A DNA stretch of 64,000 nucleotides from Candidatus Rokuibacteriota bacterium (GTDB lineage Bacteria; Methylomirabilota; Methylomirabilia; Rokubacteriales; CSP1-6), in assembly GCA_003220685.1 (NCBI GenBank), contig QHTE01000054.1, forward strand, positions 1 through 64,000, written 5' to 3'. Position 1 is the stretch's first letter. Every line of letters starts with the position of its first letter. The notes beneath the pieces were generated by a model that saw nothing but the letters and a program-made list of their open reading frames with translations, searched no databases and was not told the origin of the DNA. The translations under genes were made by a program, and so were the position numbers. Shown here piece by piece: positions 37,377-45,386 of this stretch.

Positions 37377-37409
37377 TACAGCGCCACTCCGTCCGGTCGT
37401 CGTGACCTG

Positions 37410-37712
37410 CTATTTGACGTCGGTGTACTTCACGTCGCAGCGGTAGGTCTTGTACTCCCCGACGAAGAACGGCTGGAGCGGCGCCATGATCTCACGGTAG
37501 AGGGCGCTCTCCTCGTAGGCCTTCATGTCCGCGGAGTCGTCCCACAAGCTCACCGCGAACCCGGTGTCCTTGTCCCCGGCGTCCTGCGCGAGCCATCGCC
37601 CGCGCAGCCCCTTCAGGCCCTTGCCCTTGGTGAGGACGTTCTCCCGGTAGGTCCGCTCGAAATCGTTCCACGCGCCCGCCCGAAGCTTGCCCCAGGTAAT
37701 CCGGATGACCAT
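37410..37712 (-). CDS. Antibiotic biosynthesis monooxygenase (ABM)-domain protein
   Basis: 100 aa from ATG at 37712 behind AGGAGG. Residues follow the dimeric alpha/beta-barrel pattern: VIRITWGKLRAGAWNDFERTY, then GRWLAQDAGDKDTGFAVSLWDD, and EESALYREIMAPLQPFFVG. Members act as heme- or cofactor-free monooxygenases or as simple dimeric binding proteins. No catalytic residue is obvious, so the function stays open. Same strand and close to the HHH gene at 37757. Confidence 0.72.
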   Translation of the reverse strand: MVIRITWGKLRAGAWNDFERTYRENVLTKGKGLKGLRGRWLAQDAGDKDTGFAVSLWDDSADMKAYEESALYREIMAPLQPFFVGEYKTYRCDVKYTDVK

Positions 37713-37756
37713 GGCGTGACCTCCTTGTCGAGATGATATCGCCGCGACGCGGCCCT

Positions 37757-37990
37757 CTAGGCGCCCGGCGCCTCGGGCGCGGTGCTGTCCGCGGGATCGA
37801 ACGCGACCCGATCCCAGATCGTCTCGGCCACGGGCCACGCGCGCAGGATCGCGGCGAGCTGCTTCGCGTCCTGGATGGGCCCATGCTCGGCGCGAAACTT
37901 GAGAATGGCCCGGGCCTGCTCGGGTCCGATGCCCGGAAGCTCCAGGAGCTCCGCGGGATTGGCGAGGTTGACTCTCACTCGGTTCGGCAT
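37757..37990 (-). CDS. ComEA-like helix-hairpin-helix protein
   Basis: 77 aa. Contains NLANPAELLELPGIGPEQARAILKFRAEHG at residues 8-38, which is the twin helix-hairpin-helix of ComEA-type domains (NxA...LxxLPGIGxxxAxxIxxxR), followed by DAKQLAAILRAWP. No signal peptide or membrane anchor, unlike true ComEA, so it is cytosolic and may bind DNA weakly. RBS AAGGAGG sits just upstream. Short acidic tail. Confidence 0.75.
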   Translation of the reverse strand: MPNRVRVNLANPAELLELPGIGPEQARAILKFRAEHGPIQDAKQLAAILRAWPVAETIWDRVAFDPADSTAPEAPGA

Positions 37991-38051
37991 GGGCGCCTCC
38001 TTTCGAGTGGTCCCTGCCAGGCATCAGGTGGTCACGGCGACTCCCGCCGGG

Positions 38052-38915
38052 TCAGCGCGCGAAGTTGTCGATCAGGAAACGCGAGATGCTGTGGCGCGAG
38101 GGCAGGCTGGGGAGGCTCGAGCACGGGAACCAGCGCGCGTCCTCCAGCTCCTCGGCGTCCACCTTGATCTCGCCGCCCGCGTAGGTGGCGACGAAGCCGA
38201 CCATCAGCTGGCTCGGGAAGGGCCAGTTCTGGCTCCCGACGTACGTGATGTCCTTCACGTCGACGCCAACTTCTTCCTTCACCTCCCGGGCCACGCAGCC
38301 CTCGAGCGATTCGCCGTTGTCGACGAAGCCGGCGACGAGCGCGTAGCGGCCGGGCGCCCAGATGGCCTTGCGCGCGAGCAGCACGCGGTCGCCGTCGCGC
38401 ACGACGACGATGACCGCCGGGTGCAGGTGCGGATAGTGCTCGTACTTGCACTTCGGGCAGAGCTTGCCCCACTCGCCCGCGAGGCGCTCGGTGGCGTGAC
38501 CGCAGCGGGGGCAGAAGCCGCTCGTCGATTCCCACCAGAGGGCCTGCATCGCCATGCCGCCCAGTGAGAGCAGATCGTCGGGCAGCCGCGTGCCCGCCAT
38601 CGGCACGAGCGTCTCGCGCTGGAACTCGTCGGGTACGACGGCATCGCGCGGCAGCGACGCCACCCAGCACTCGGTGTCGCCGCCCAGGGTGCCGAGCCAG
38701 ATCGCCTCGCCGAGCGCGCCGTCGAGGTTCGCGGGGCGCGCGCCCGACGGCAGCCGGAAGCGGTCGCCGTCAGAGACGACGAGGAGCTTCTGGTCCTGGA
38801 CGATGAGCCAGTTGCCGCGCTCGGTCGGCGGCTTCGTCCCGCGCTTGGCCGGCACGAAGGCGCCGCGCAGGCAGTCGATGTTGAACGGCAGGTAGACGCT
38901 CAGCGGCGTGGTCAT
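38052..38915 (-). CDS. nudC: NAD(H)/Nudix diphosphatase, NudC type
   Basis: 287 aa. A four-Cys zinc site, CPRCG near residue 136 and CPKC near 152, precedes the Nudix box GFVDNGESLEGCVAREVKEEVG (near 197-218), which carries the metal-binding Glu residues; the downstream SQNWPFPSQLM near 229 is the NudC signature for NADH. Hydrolyses NAD(H) to NMN(H) and AMP, and can remove NAD caps from RNA. The start ATG overlaps the stop of the LLM gene by 4 nt. C-terminal end LIDNFAR is normal. Confidence 0.92.
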   Translation of the reverse strand: MTTPLSVYLPFNIDCLRGAFVPAKRGTKPPTERGNWLIVQDQKLLVVSDGDRFRLPSGARPANLDGALGEAIWLGTLGGDTECWVASLPRDAVVPDEFQRETLVPMAGTRLPDDLLSLGGMAMQALWWESTSGFCPRCGHATERLAGEWGKLCPKCKYEHYPHLHPAVIVVVRDGDRVLLARKAIWAPGRYALVAGFVDNGESLEGCVAREVKEEVGVDVKDITYVGSQNWPFPSQLMVGFVATYAGGEIKVDAEELEDARWFPCSSLPSLPSRHSISRFLIDNFAR

Positions 38916-40054
38916 GAGCCGAGGAGTCCCACGTCGCCGGGCTCGCCGGCGGGTGACGCCGCCGGCACGCGCTCGGCGGCCGGCGCCTCGACGCCGAGCT
39001 TCCTGAGCGCGGGCATGACCTCACGCGCGAAGAGCCGCATGTTCTGCTCGGCGTCCTCGTACGGCATGCCGGCGTAGCTGAAGACGCCGACGTAGTGGCT
39101 GTTGCCGGTGCGCGCGTGGATGTCGAGGATCTTCTCGTAGCACTGCTCGGGCGTGCCCCACACTTGAAGATTCATGAAGTACTCGATCACCTTGTCGGTG
39201 CCGTACTGCCCGATCTTCTCGGCCATCTTGCCGTAGTACTCGTAGCCCTTCGTGCGGGCGAGGTGATCGCCTTGGAACTGATAGTGGTCGAGCACGGTCT
39301 GGTAGTAGCCGCCGATGAACCGCCGCGCCATCTCCTCGGCGCGGGCCGGGCTCTCGTCGCAGAACGTCCAGCCCGCGGAGACCGGCGGCGGCGCGTCGAC
39401 GCCGTTCATCTCGCGATAGATCGTGCGATAGGTCTCCAGCTCGCGCGCGACTTCCTTCCACGGCTTCTGCGGGATGATCAGGATCCCGACGCCGAGCCTG
39501 GCCATGACCGGCAGCGACTCCGGCGAGACGGCCGCGGCGTAGGTGCGGCCGCGGAACGACTTGAAGGGCGCCGGCCGGATCGCCGCCCGCGGCTGCTGCA
39601 CGAAGGTGCCGGTGTATTCGCAGTAGCCCGTCTCGAGCCCGCGCAGCAGCATCTCGGCCGATTCGGTGAAGCGCTGGCGCGACTCGTCCATCGAGAGGCG
39701 GAAGCCGTCGAACTCGACCTTGCCGGCGCCGCGCCCGAGACCCAGGATGAGCCGGCCGCCCGAGATGTTGTCGAGCATCGAGACTTCCTCGGCCACGCGC
39801 ATCGGGTCGTGCCACGGGAGCACCACCACCATCGAGCCCAGGCGTGCGCGCTCGGTGCGGCCGGCCATGTACGTCAGGAACTGCAGCACGTCCGGGCACA
39901 TCGTGTAATCGGTGAAGTGATGCTCGACGCCCCAGATCGACTCGAAGCCGAGCGGCTCGGCCAGATCGGCGAGCCGGAGCTCGTTTCGATAGACTTCGCG
40001 GTCCGTACGTGCCTTGCCGGGGTTCTGGAAGACGGCCGCCATTCCGACGTGCAT
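38912..40054 (-). CDS. LLM-class flavin-dependent oxidoreductase
   Basis: 380 aa from ATG at 40054 (MHVGMAAVFQNPGKARTDRE). Luciferase-like barrel with FESIWGVEHHFTDYTMCPDV near residue 40-60, RLGSMVVVLPWHDPMRVAEE near 75, GGRLILGLGRG near 105, and a long C-terminal lid. Bacterial luciferase-type monooxygenases use FMNH2 or F420; the fit here is to the FMN-dependent or coenzyme-F420-dependent superfamily as a whole. Overlaps nudC by 4 nt. Divergent from pepP, only 36 nt between start codons. Confidence 0.87.
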   Translation of the reverse strand: MHVGMAAVFQNPGKARTDREVYRNELRLADLAEPLGFESIWGVEHHFTDYTMCPDVLQFLTYMAGRTERARLGSMVVVLPWHDPMRVAEEVSMLDNISGGRLILGLGRGAGKVEFDGFRLSMDESRQRFTESAEMLLRGLETGYCEYTGTFVQQPRAAIRPAPFKSFRGRTYAAAVSPESLPVMARLGVGILIIPQKPWKEVARELETYRTIYREMNGVDAPPPVSAGWTFCDESPARAEEMARRFIGGYYQTVLDHYQFQGDHLARTKGYEYYGKMAEKIGQYGTDKVIEYFMNLQVWGTPEQCYEKILDIHARTGNSHYVGVFSYAGMPYEDAEQNMRLFAREVMPALRKLGVEAPAAERVPAASPAGEPGDVGLLGS

Positions 40055-40077
40055 GGGACGCTCCCCCTTCGCCGTTG

Positions 40078-40083
40078 TATTAT
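40078..40083 (+). promoter_or_regulatory. TATTAT -10-like box before pepP
   Basis: TATTAT ends 7 nt before the ATG at 40091 in a 36-nt divergent gap, with no Shine-Dalgarno between. Spacing fits a leaderless or nearly leaderless transcript. Confidence 0.35.
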
Positions 40084-40090
40084 TGCCCCG

Positions 40091-41548
40091 ATGAGCCCAT
40101 TCGATCCAGCCCCCTTCGTCGAGCGCCGACAGCGATTCGCGGCCGCCATCGGGGACGGTCTCGCCATCATCCCCGGCGCGCGAGAAATCCCGCGCAACTC
40201 GGACGTCAACTACGAGTTCCGCCAGGCCTCCGACTTCTTCTTCCTGACCGGGTTCGAGGAGCCGGACGCGGTCGCCGTCTTCAACCCGGCGGACGCGAAG
40301 GAGCGCTACGTCCTCTTCGTGCGCCCCCGCGATCGCGAGATGGAGATCTGGAACGGCCGGCGCGCCGGCGTCGAGGGCGCCATCGCGACCTACGGCGCCG
40401 ACGCCGCGTACACGATCGACCGGCTCGACGCGAAGCTGCGCGAATACATGGTCGACCGCCCGGCGATCTTCTACAAGCTCGGCAGCGGCGCGTTCGACGG
40501 CCGGGTCACGCGCCTGGTCGGCGATCTGAGAGCGGCGCGGGCCCGCGGCTTCGCGGCGCCCGTGCGGATCGAGGATCCCGGGCCGATCCTCAACGAGCTC
40601 AGGCTGCGCCGCTCGCCCGCCGAGCTGGCGCGCCATCGCCGCGCGTGCGAGATCAGCCGCGACGCCCACATCGAAGCGATGCGCTACGCGCGGCCCGGGC
40701 TCTACGAGTATCAGGTGCAGGCGGCGCTCGAGTACGTGTTCCGCGTGAACGGCTCGCCGCGCAACGGCTATCCGTCGATCGTGGCGTCGGGGCCCAACGC
40801 GTGCATCCTCCACTACAGCGAGAACAACCGGAAGATGGAGGACGGCGACCTCTTGCTGATCGACGCCGGCTGCGAGTGGGGCTATCACTCGGCCGACATC
40901 ACGCGCACCTTCCCCGTCAACGGACGCTTCACGGCCGCGCAGCGCGCGGTCTACGAGATCGTCCTGCGCGCGCAGCTCGCCGGCGTCGCCGCCGCGCGGC
41001 CGGGCAGCCGGTACGAGGCGGTCCACGAGGCGGCCCGGCGCGTGCTCACCGAAGGCCTCGTCGCGCTGGGCGCGCTGCCGCGCGGGGTCGAGGACTCGCT
41101 CGCGATGCACCACTATCGCGAGTTCTACATGCACGGCACGGGGCACTGGCTCGGCATGGATGTGCACGACGTCGGGGATTACCGGATCGACCGGAAGTCG
41201 CGCGTCCTCGAGCCCGGCATGGTGCTCACCGTCGAGCCCGGCCTCTACTTCGATCCCGAGCGCGAGACGGCGACGTTCCACCTGCGCGAGTACAGCGAGG
41301 AAGAGGCATGGGAGCGCCGCCTGCGCCTCGGCGCCGCCGCCGCGCGAAAGATCGAGGACGAAGAGAAGGCGAAGGCCGAGAAGATCACGCACACCGTTCC
41401 GCGCGAGCTGCGCGGCATCGGGATCCGCATCGAGGACGACGTGCTGATCACCGCGGAGGGCTGCGACGTCCTCACCGCGGGCACGCCGAAGACGGTCGCC
41501 GAGGTCGAGCGCGCCTGCGCCGAGCCTTCGCGGCTGCCGCGTCTCTGA
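40091..41548 (+). CDS. pepP: Xaa-Pro aminopeptidase, M24B
   Basis: 485 aa. N-terminal creatinase-like domain with EFRQASDFFFLTGFEEPDAV; C-terminal pita-bread catalytic domain with metal ligands Asp in LLIDAGCEWGYHSADITR (near residues 255-272), His in GTGHWLGMDVH near 350, Glu in VEPGLYF near 380 and Glu in RIEDDVLIT near 453. A short charged insertion (EEAWERRLRLGAAAARKIED) precedes the last ligand, as in PepP. Releases an N-terminal residue before proline. A possible lipoprotein gene overlaps its stop codon. Confidence 0.93.
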   Translation: MSPFDPAPFVERRQRFAAAIGDGLAIIPGAREIPRNSDVNYEFRQASDFFFLTGFEEPDAVAVFNPADAKERYVLFVRPRDREMEIWNGRRAGVEGAIATYGADAAYTIDRLDAKLREYMVDRPAIFYKLGSGAFDGRVTRLVGDLRAARARGFAAPVRIEDPGPILNELRLRRSPAELARHRRACEISRDAHIEAMRYARPGLYEYQVQAALEYVFRVNGSPRNGYPSIVASGPNACILHYSENNRKMEDGDLLLIDAGCEWGYHSADITRTFPVNGRFTAAQRAVYEIVLRAQLAGVAAARPGSRYEAVHEAARRVLTEGLVALGALPRGVEDSLAMHHYREFYMHGTGHWLGMDVHDVGDYRIDRKSRVLEPGMVLTVEPGLYFDPERETATFHLREYSEEEAWERRLRLGAAAARKIEDEEKAKAEKITHTVPRELRGIGIRIEDDVLITAEGCDVLTAGTPKTVAEVERACAEPSRLPRL

Positions 41549-41661
41549 TCCGCCGCGCGCCCGCCTGGGCGGTCGCACTTCTCCTGGCGTCGGCGTGCTC
41601 CTCGTGGGAAACGGATGCGCCGGCCCTGCGGCAGCTCTCGTTCCCCGTCACCGTCCGCTGA
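41545..41661 (+). CDS. Possible small lipoprotein with CTG start overlapping pepP stop
   Basis: A 38-codon frame reads (from CTG at 41545) MIRRAPAWAVALLLASAC then SSWETDAPALRQLSFPV and a stop at 41661. The lipobox LASAC and short positively charged start look like a small lipoprotein signal. No ATG, GTG or TTG is available; CTG forms a CTGA overlap with the pepP stop. It also ends inside the last codons of the convergent TIGR01777 gene. Weak but patterned like the sortase start further right. Confidence 0.35.
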   Translation: MIRRAPAWAVALLLASACSSWETDAPALRQLSFPVTVR

Positions 41662-42580
41662 GCCGGGCGGATGCCGAGGGCTCCGCGCCGAGCGCGGCGC
41701 GGAGCGCGCCCTCGAGATGCGGGTGGCGAAATGGGTAGTTGCTCGCCTCGAGCCGCGCGGGCAAGACGCGCTGGCTCGTCAAGAGGAGCTCGTCCGCCAT
41801 CTCGCCCAGCGCGAGACGAGCCGCGAACGCGGGTAGGGGCAGCAGCGTGGGCCGCCCGAGCACACGGCCCAAGGTGCGGGTGAATTCGGCGTTGGTCACG
41901 GGCGCGGGCGCGACGGCGTTCACCGGCCCGCGCAGGCTGTCCGTCGAAAGAACGTGGAGGATCGCGCCGATCACGTCGTCGAGAGCGATCCAGCTCATCC
42001 ACTGAGCGCCGCCGCCGACGACGCCGCCCAGGCCCAGCCTGAACGGCGTCAGCATCGCGGCCAGCGCGCCGCCCCGGGCGCTCAGCACCACGCCGAGCCT
42101 CAAGTTCACCACGCGGATCCCCTGGGCGATCGCCGCCGCAGTGGCCGCCTCCCAATCGCGAGCGAGGTCGGCCAGGAAGCCTGTGCCCGCGCGGCTATCT
42201 TCGGTGAGCACCCCGTCGCCCCCGTGGCCGTAGTAGCCGGTGCCGGAGGCGCAGACGAGGACGGCGGGCGGCTTGGGGAGCCGAGTCAAGGTCTGAACCA
42301 GAAGCCGCGTGGCCGTCACGCGGCTCTCGCGGATGCGCCGCTTCTTGTCCGCGGTCCATCGAAGACCCACGATGCGCTCGCCGGCGAGATGGACCACCGC
42401 GTCGGCGACGGCCGAACCGGCCGGCGTGATCGCGCCCGACGACGGGTCCCACCGGAGCGCGTTCTCACCGGGCCACGGCGCCCGGCGCACGAGCGGGATC
42501 GCGCGGTGCCCGGCCGCCCTGAGGGAAGAGACCAGCGCCGAGCCGATCAGGCCCCCGGCACCGCTGACGGCGACGATCAC
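41648..42580 (-). CDS. TIGR01777-family epimerase (SDR39U1-like)
   Basis: 310 aa from GTG at 42580 overlapping the SDR stop (GTGA). Extended-SDR start VAVSGAGGLIGSALVSSLRAAGH with the nucleotide-binding GGxxxG, then LAGERIVGLRWTADKKRRIRESR near 70-92, a marker of this family, and SGTGYYGHGGDGVLTEDS near 115. The C-terminal half matches DUF1731 (RPTLLPLPAFAARLALGEMADELLLTSQRVLP). Function of the family is not well defined; in plants and bacteria it is linked to cell division or photosynthetic roles. Co-transcribed with the SDR upstream. Confidence 0.88.
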   Translation of the reverse strand: MIVAVSGAGGLIGSALVSSLRAAGHRAIPLVRRAPWPGENALRWDPSSGAITPAGSAVADAVVHLAGERIVGLRWTADKKRRIRESRVTATRLLVQTLTRLPKPPAVLVCASGTGYYGHGGDGVLTEDSRAGTGFLADLARDWEAATAAAIAQGIRVVNLRLGVVLSARGGALAAMLTPFRLGLGGVVGGGAQWMSWIALDDVIGAILHVLSTDSLRGPVNAVAPAPVTNAEFTRTLGRVLGRPTLLPLPAFAARLALGEMADELLLTSQRVLPARLEASNYPFRHPHLEGALRAALGAEPSASARLSGR

Positions 42581-43326
42581 GCCATCGCGCCGCCGTCGAC
42601 GGTGTAGATCCCACCGGTGATGTAGGTCGCGTCGGGGCTCGCGAGGAAGGCCACCAGGGCCGCGACCTCCTCGGGCGCACCGTAGCGACGCATCGGGATC
42701 GTCGCGGTGAGCCGCTCGCGATTGATCGCGGCATCGAGCTCGCGCGCCATGGGCGTCTCGATCGGTGCCGGGCACACGGCGTTGACGCGAATGCTGTGGC
42801 GCGCCAGCTCGAGCGAGGCGGCGCGCGTCATGCCGACGACCGCGTGCTTGCTGGCGGTGTAGGCGATGATGTTCGGCGAGCCGCGAAGCCCGGCGATCGA
42901 GGCGGTGTTCACGATGGCCCCGCCGCCGCGGGCGCGCAAGAGCGGCGTGACGACCTTCATCCCGAGCCAGACGGCCTTGACGTTGACGGCGATCACGCGG
43001 TCGAACGTCTCCTCGGGGTAGTCGACGAGCGGCTTCAGCGCGCCGAGGACCCCGGCATTGTTGAAGAAGACGTCGACGCCGCCGAAGCGCTTGACCGCGG
43101 CCTCGGCGTACTTCTCGACGTCCGCCATCCGCGTCACGTCGGCCTCCACGGCGAGCACCTCGCCGTCGACCTTCTCGACCGCGGCCACACTTTGCCGCAG
43201 ATTCGTCGCGGCCAGATCGACGAGCACCACGCGCGCGCCCTCCGACGCGAAGCGCACCGCCGCCGCGCGTCCGATGCCGCCGGCGCCGCCGGTGATGAGC
43301 GCGACCTTCCCGGTGAAGCGCGCCAT
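42577..43326 (-). CDS. SDR-family dehydrogenase (glucose/3-hydroxyacyl type)
   Basis: 249 aa from ATG at 43326 (MARFTGKVALITGG); an ATG at 43338 would add 4 residues. Intact classical SDR: TGGAGGIGRAAA near residue 12, NNAG near 89, Ser in NTASIAG near 139, and YTASKHAV near 152 with Tyr and Lys. The last segment SPDATYITGGIYTVDGGAMA is typical of 3-oxoacyl reductase/glucose-1-dehydrogenase-like members. Followed with a 4-nt overlap by the TIGR01777 gene. Substrate unknown. Confidence 0.9.
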   Translation of the reverse strand: MARFTGKVALITGGAGGIGRAAAVRFASEGARVVLVDLAATNLRQSVAAVEKVDGEVLAVEADVTRMADVEKYAEAAVKRFGGVDVFFNNAGVLGALKPLVDYPEETFDRVIAVNVKAVWLGMKVVTPLLRARGGGAIVNTASIAGLRGSPNIIAYTASKHAVVGMTRAASLELARHSIRVNAVCPAPIETPMARELDAAINRERLTATIPMRRYGAPEEVAALVAFLASPDATYITGGIYTVDGGAMA

Positions 43327-43394
43327 GCCAGGCGCCATCTTGCTCTTGGCGCCGACTCGACGCAAGCTTGGGGCGCCATGACGGGATTCGCGCC

Positions 43395-43871
43395 ATGACC
43401 GAAGACGAAGGCCTGAAGGCGCTGCTCGGCGGCGACGCCGCGGCGGCCGCCCGGGCCGAGGCGGCGCTGTGGGAGATGTGGCACCGCTCGGGGCGCCGCG
43501 AGATCGACGCGCTCATGCGCGAGGGCATCGGGATGATGGAGCGGCGCGATCTCGTCGGGGCCGAGGCGATCTTCGCGAAGATGATCGAGCAGGCGCCCGC
43601 GTTCGCCGAGGGCTGGAACAAGCGCGCGACCGTCCGCTACGTGGCCGAGAACTACGAGGGCTCGATCGCCGACTGTGAGGAGACGCTCGCGCGCAACCCG
43701 CACCACTTCGGGGCGCTCTCGGGCGCGGGGCTCTGCTACATAGCGCTCGGCCGCCACCGCGAAGCGGCCGCGATGTTCCGGCGGGCACTCGCCGTGCATC
43801 CTCGGCTCGGCGGCGCTCGCCACAATCTCGCCGTCGCGCTCGGCGAGGCCGTTCGGGGCAACGGCCACTAG
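43395..43871 (+). CDS. TPR-repeat protein
   Basis: 158 aa from ATG at 43395. The central and C-terminal parts hold about three tetratricopeptide units: DLVGAEAIFAKMIEQAPAFA, NYEGSIADCEETLARNPHHF, and RHREAAAMFRRALAVHPRLG, with spacing of 34 residues. The N-terminal 40 residues are helical and acidic (TEDEGLKALLGG). No signal peptide; probably a cytoplasmic scaffold. Similar small proteins are common near SDRs. Convergent with the broken carbonic anhydrase, 9 nt apart. Confidence 0.8.
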   Translation: MTEDEGLKALLGGDAAAAARAEAALWEMWHRSGRREIDALMREGIGMMERRDLVGAEAIFAKMIEQAPAFAEGWNKRATVRYVAENYEGSIADCEETLARNPHHFGALSGAGLCYIALGRHREAAAMFRRALAVHPRLGGARHNLAVALGEAVRGNGH

Positions 43872-43880
43872 CCCGCCGGC

Positions 43881-44242
43881 TCAGCTCCGGTAGTCGCGGT
43901 GCCAGAGCTCGAGGTAGTCGCGGGCATTTTTCAAGATGTCCTCGAGCTCGGCGGCGTCCATCTTCCGGATGGGCTTGGCCGGCACGCCCATGACGAGCCA
44001 GCCCGCGGGCACGACCTTGCCCGGCGCGACGAGAGCTCCGGCACCGACCTGCGCGCCCTCCTCGATCACGGCGCCGTCCAGGACGACGGCGCCGAGCCGA
44101 TGCGCACGGCGTTCATGACGCGGCAACCGTGAACCATCGCGCGGTGGCCGATCGTGACGTTGTCGCCGATGACGGCCGCCTGCGGATCGACTTAGGCTTC
44201 GGGATCGACCTTGGGCGTACGGCCGGGCACCGAGCGGATCAT
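43881..44242 (-). pseudogene. Broken gamma-class carbonic anhydrase-like gene
   Basis: The minus strand starts ATG at 44242 with MIRSVPGRTPKVDPEA, the usual start of gamma-carbonic anhydrase-like hexapeptide proteins, then meets TAA (44194-44192) where Tyr is expected. It resumes VDPQAAVIGDNVTIGHRAM...: the roughly 50 residues normally lying between two IGD turns, including the active-site region, are missing. After RIGS the frame is shifted by one base and continues in the frame VVLDGAVIEEGAQVGAGALV...GVPAKPIRKMDAAE to 43881. Stop, deletion and frameshift make this a true pseudogene rather than one sequencing error. Confidence 0.85.
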
Positions 44243-44315
44243 CGAGCCCCTCCGGGGGTGGAAATGACGCGAGTGGGATTATACTGACGCGCGCACGGGA
44301 GGAGGCGAAAGCGAG

Positions 44316-45356
44316 ATGATCGCGCAGACCGCCGAGGTCCGCGAAGCGCACCGGTTCGACACCGCCGCGCTCGAGCGCTACATGCGCGCCCACGTCGAGG
44401 GCTTCAGCGGCACGCTCGAGGTCCGTCAGTTCCGCGGCGGCCAGTCCAATCCGACGTATCACGTGTCGGGCGGCGGCCGCGAGTACGTCCTGCGCAGGAA
44501 GCCGCCGGGCAAGCTCTTGCCCTCCGCCCACGCGGTCGATCGCGAATATCGAGTCATCACGGCGCTCGGCAAGTCCGGCTTTCCCGTGCCGCGGACGTTC
44601 GCCCTGTGCGAGGACGACTCGGTCATCGGCACCGCGTTCTACGTCATGGACTGCGTGCACGGGCGGATCTTCACCGACCCCGCGATCCCCGACATCACGC
44701 CGCGCGAGCGCGGCGCGATCTACGAATCGCTCATCGACGTGCTCGCGCGCCTTCACACCGCCGACTGGCAGGCGCTCGGCCTCGCGGACTTCGGGCGGCC
44801 GGGCAACTACTTCGCGCGCCAGATCCACCGATGGACCCAGCAGTATCGCGCGTCGGAGACGGAGAAGATCGAGTCGATGGAGCGGCTGATCCCGTGGCTG
44901 CCCGAGCACATCCCCGCCGGCGACGAGACGACGCTCGTCCACGGCGATTTCAGGCTCGGCAACGTGATCATCCATCCGACCGAGCCGCGCGTCGTGGCCG
45001 TGCTCGACTGGGAGCTCTCGACTTTGGGCCACCCGCTCGCCGACCTCGCCTACTTCTGCCTGCCCTATCGGTTCACGCGCGAATGGGAGGGGCTGGCCGA
45101 CAAGGACCTGACCGAGCTCGGAATCCCGGGCGAGGCGGACTACGTCGCCGACTACTGCCGGCGCGCCGGCCGCGGCGCCATCGCCGACTGGGAGTTCTGT
45201 CTCGCGTTCGCCATGTTCCGGCTGGGCGCGATCGCCCAGGGCATCATGGGACGCGTGGTCGCGGGCACCGCGAACGACCCGAACGCCGAGGAGCGCGGCC
45301 GGCGCGCGCGCCCGCTCGCCGACTCGGGCTGGGCGCTCATCGCCTCACGCGCCTAG
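44316..45356 (+). CDS. APH-family phosphotransferase (acyl-CoA dehydrogenase-associated type)
   Basis: 346 aa kinase-like protein. GGQSNPTYHVSGGGREYVLRR near residue 45 forms the nucleotide loop with its Lys/Arg, the catalytic-loop HGDFRLGNVIIHP is near 209 and the metal motif VAVLDWELSTLGHPLADLAYF near 228. It matches the group found beside acyl-CoA dehydrogenases (ACAD10/11-like) that phosphorylates 4-hydroxyacyl-CoAs or similar. RBS GGGAGGAGG lies at 44297-44305, and TATACT at 44280-44285 may be a -10. The neighbours here are not acyl-CoA genes. Confidence 0.9.
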   Translation: MIAQTAEVREAHRFDTAALERYMRAHVEGFSGTLEVRQFRGGQSNPTYHVSGGGREYVLRRKPPGKLLPSAHAVDREYRVITALGKSGFPVPRTFALCEDDSVIGTAFYVMDCVHGRIFTDPAIPDITPRERGAIYESLIDVLARLHTADWQALGLADFGRPGNYFARQIHRWTQQYRASETEKIESMERLIPWLPEHIPAGDETTLVHGDFRLGNVIIHPTEPRVVAVLDWELSTLGHPLADLAYFCLPYRFTREWEGLADKDLTELGIPGEADYVADYCRRAGRGAIADWEFCLAFAMFRLGAIAQGIMGRVVAGTANDPNAEERGRRARPLADSGWALIASRA

Positions 45357-45386
45357 CGGGCCACCGTTCGCGCCTCGGTAGTCGCC

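Noticed and set aside
38912..41578. Long minus-strand frame over pepP joined to the LLM gene
   Set aside because: The 5' part is antisense to a clear M24 peptidase with all ligands; the real start is 40054.
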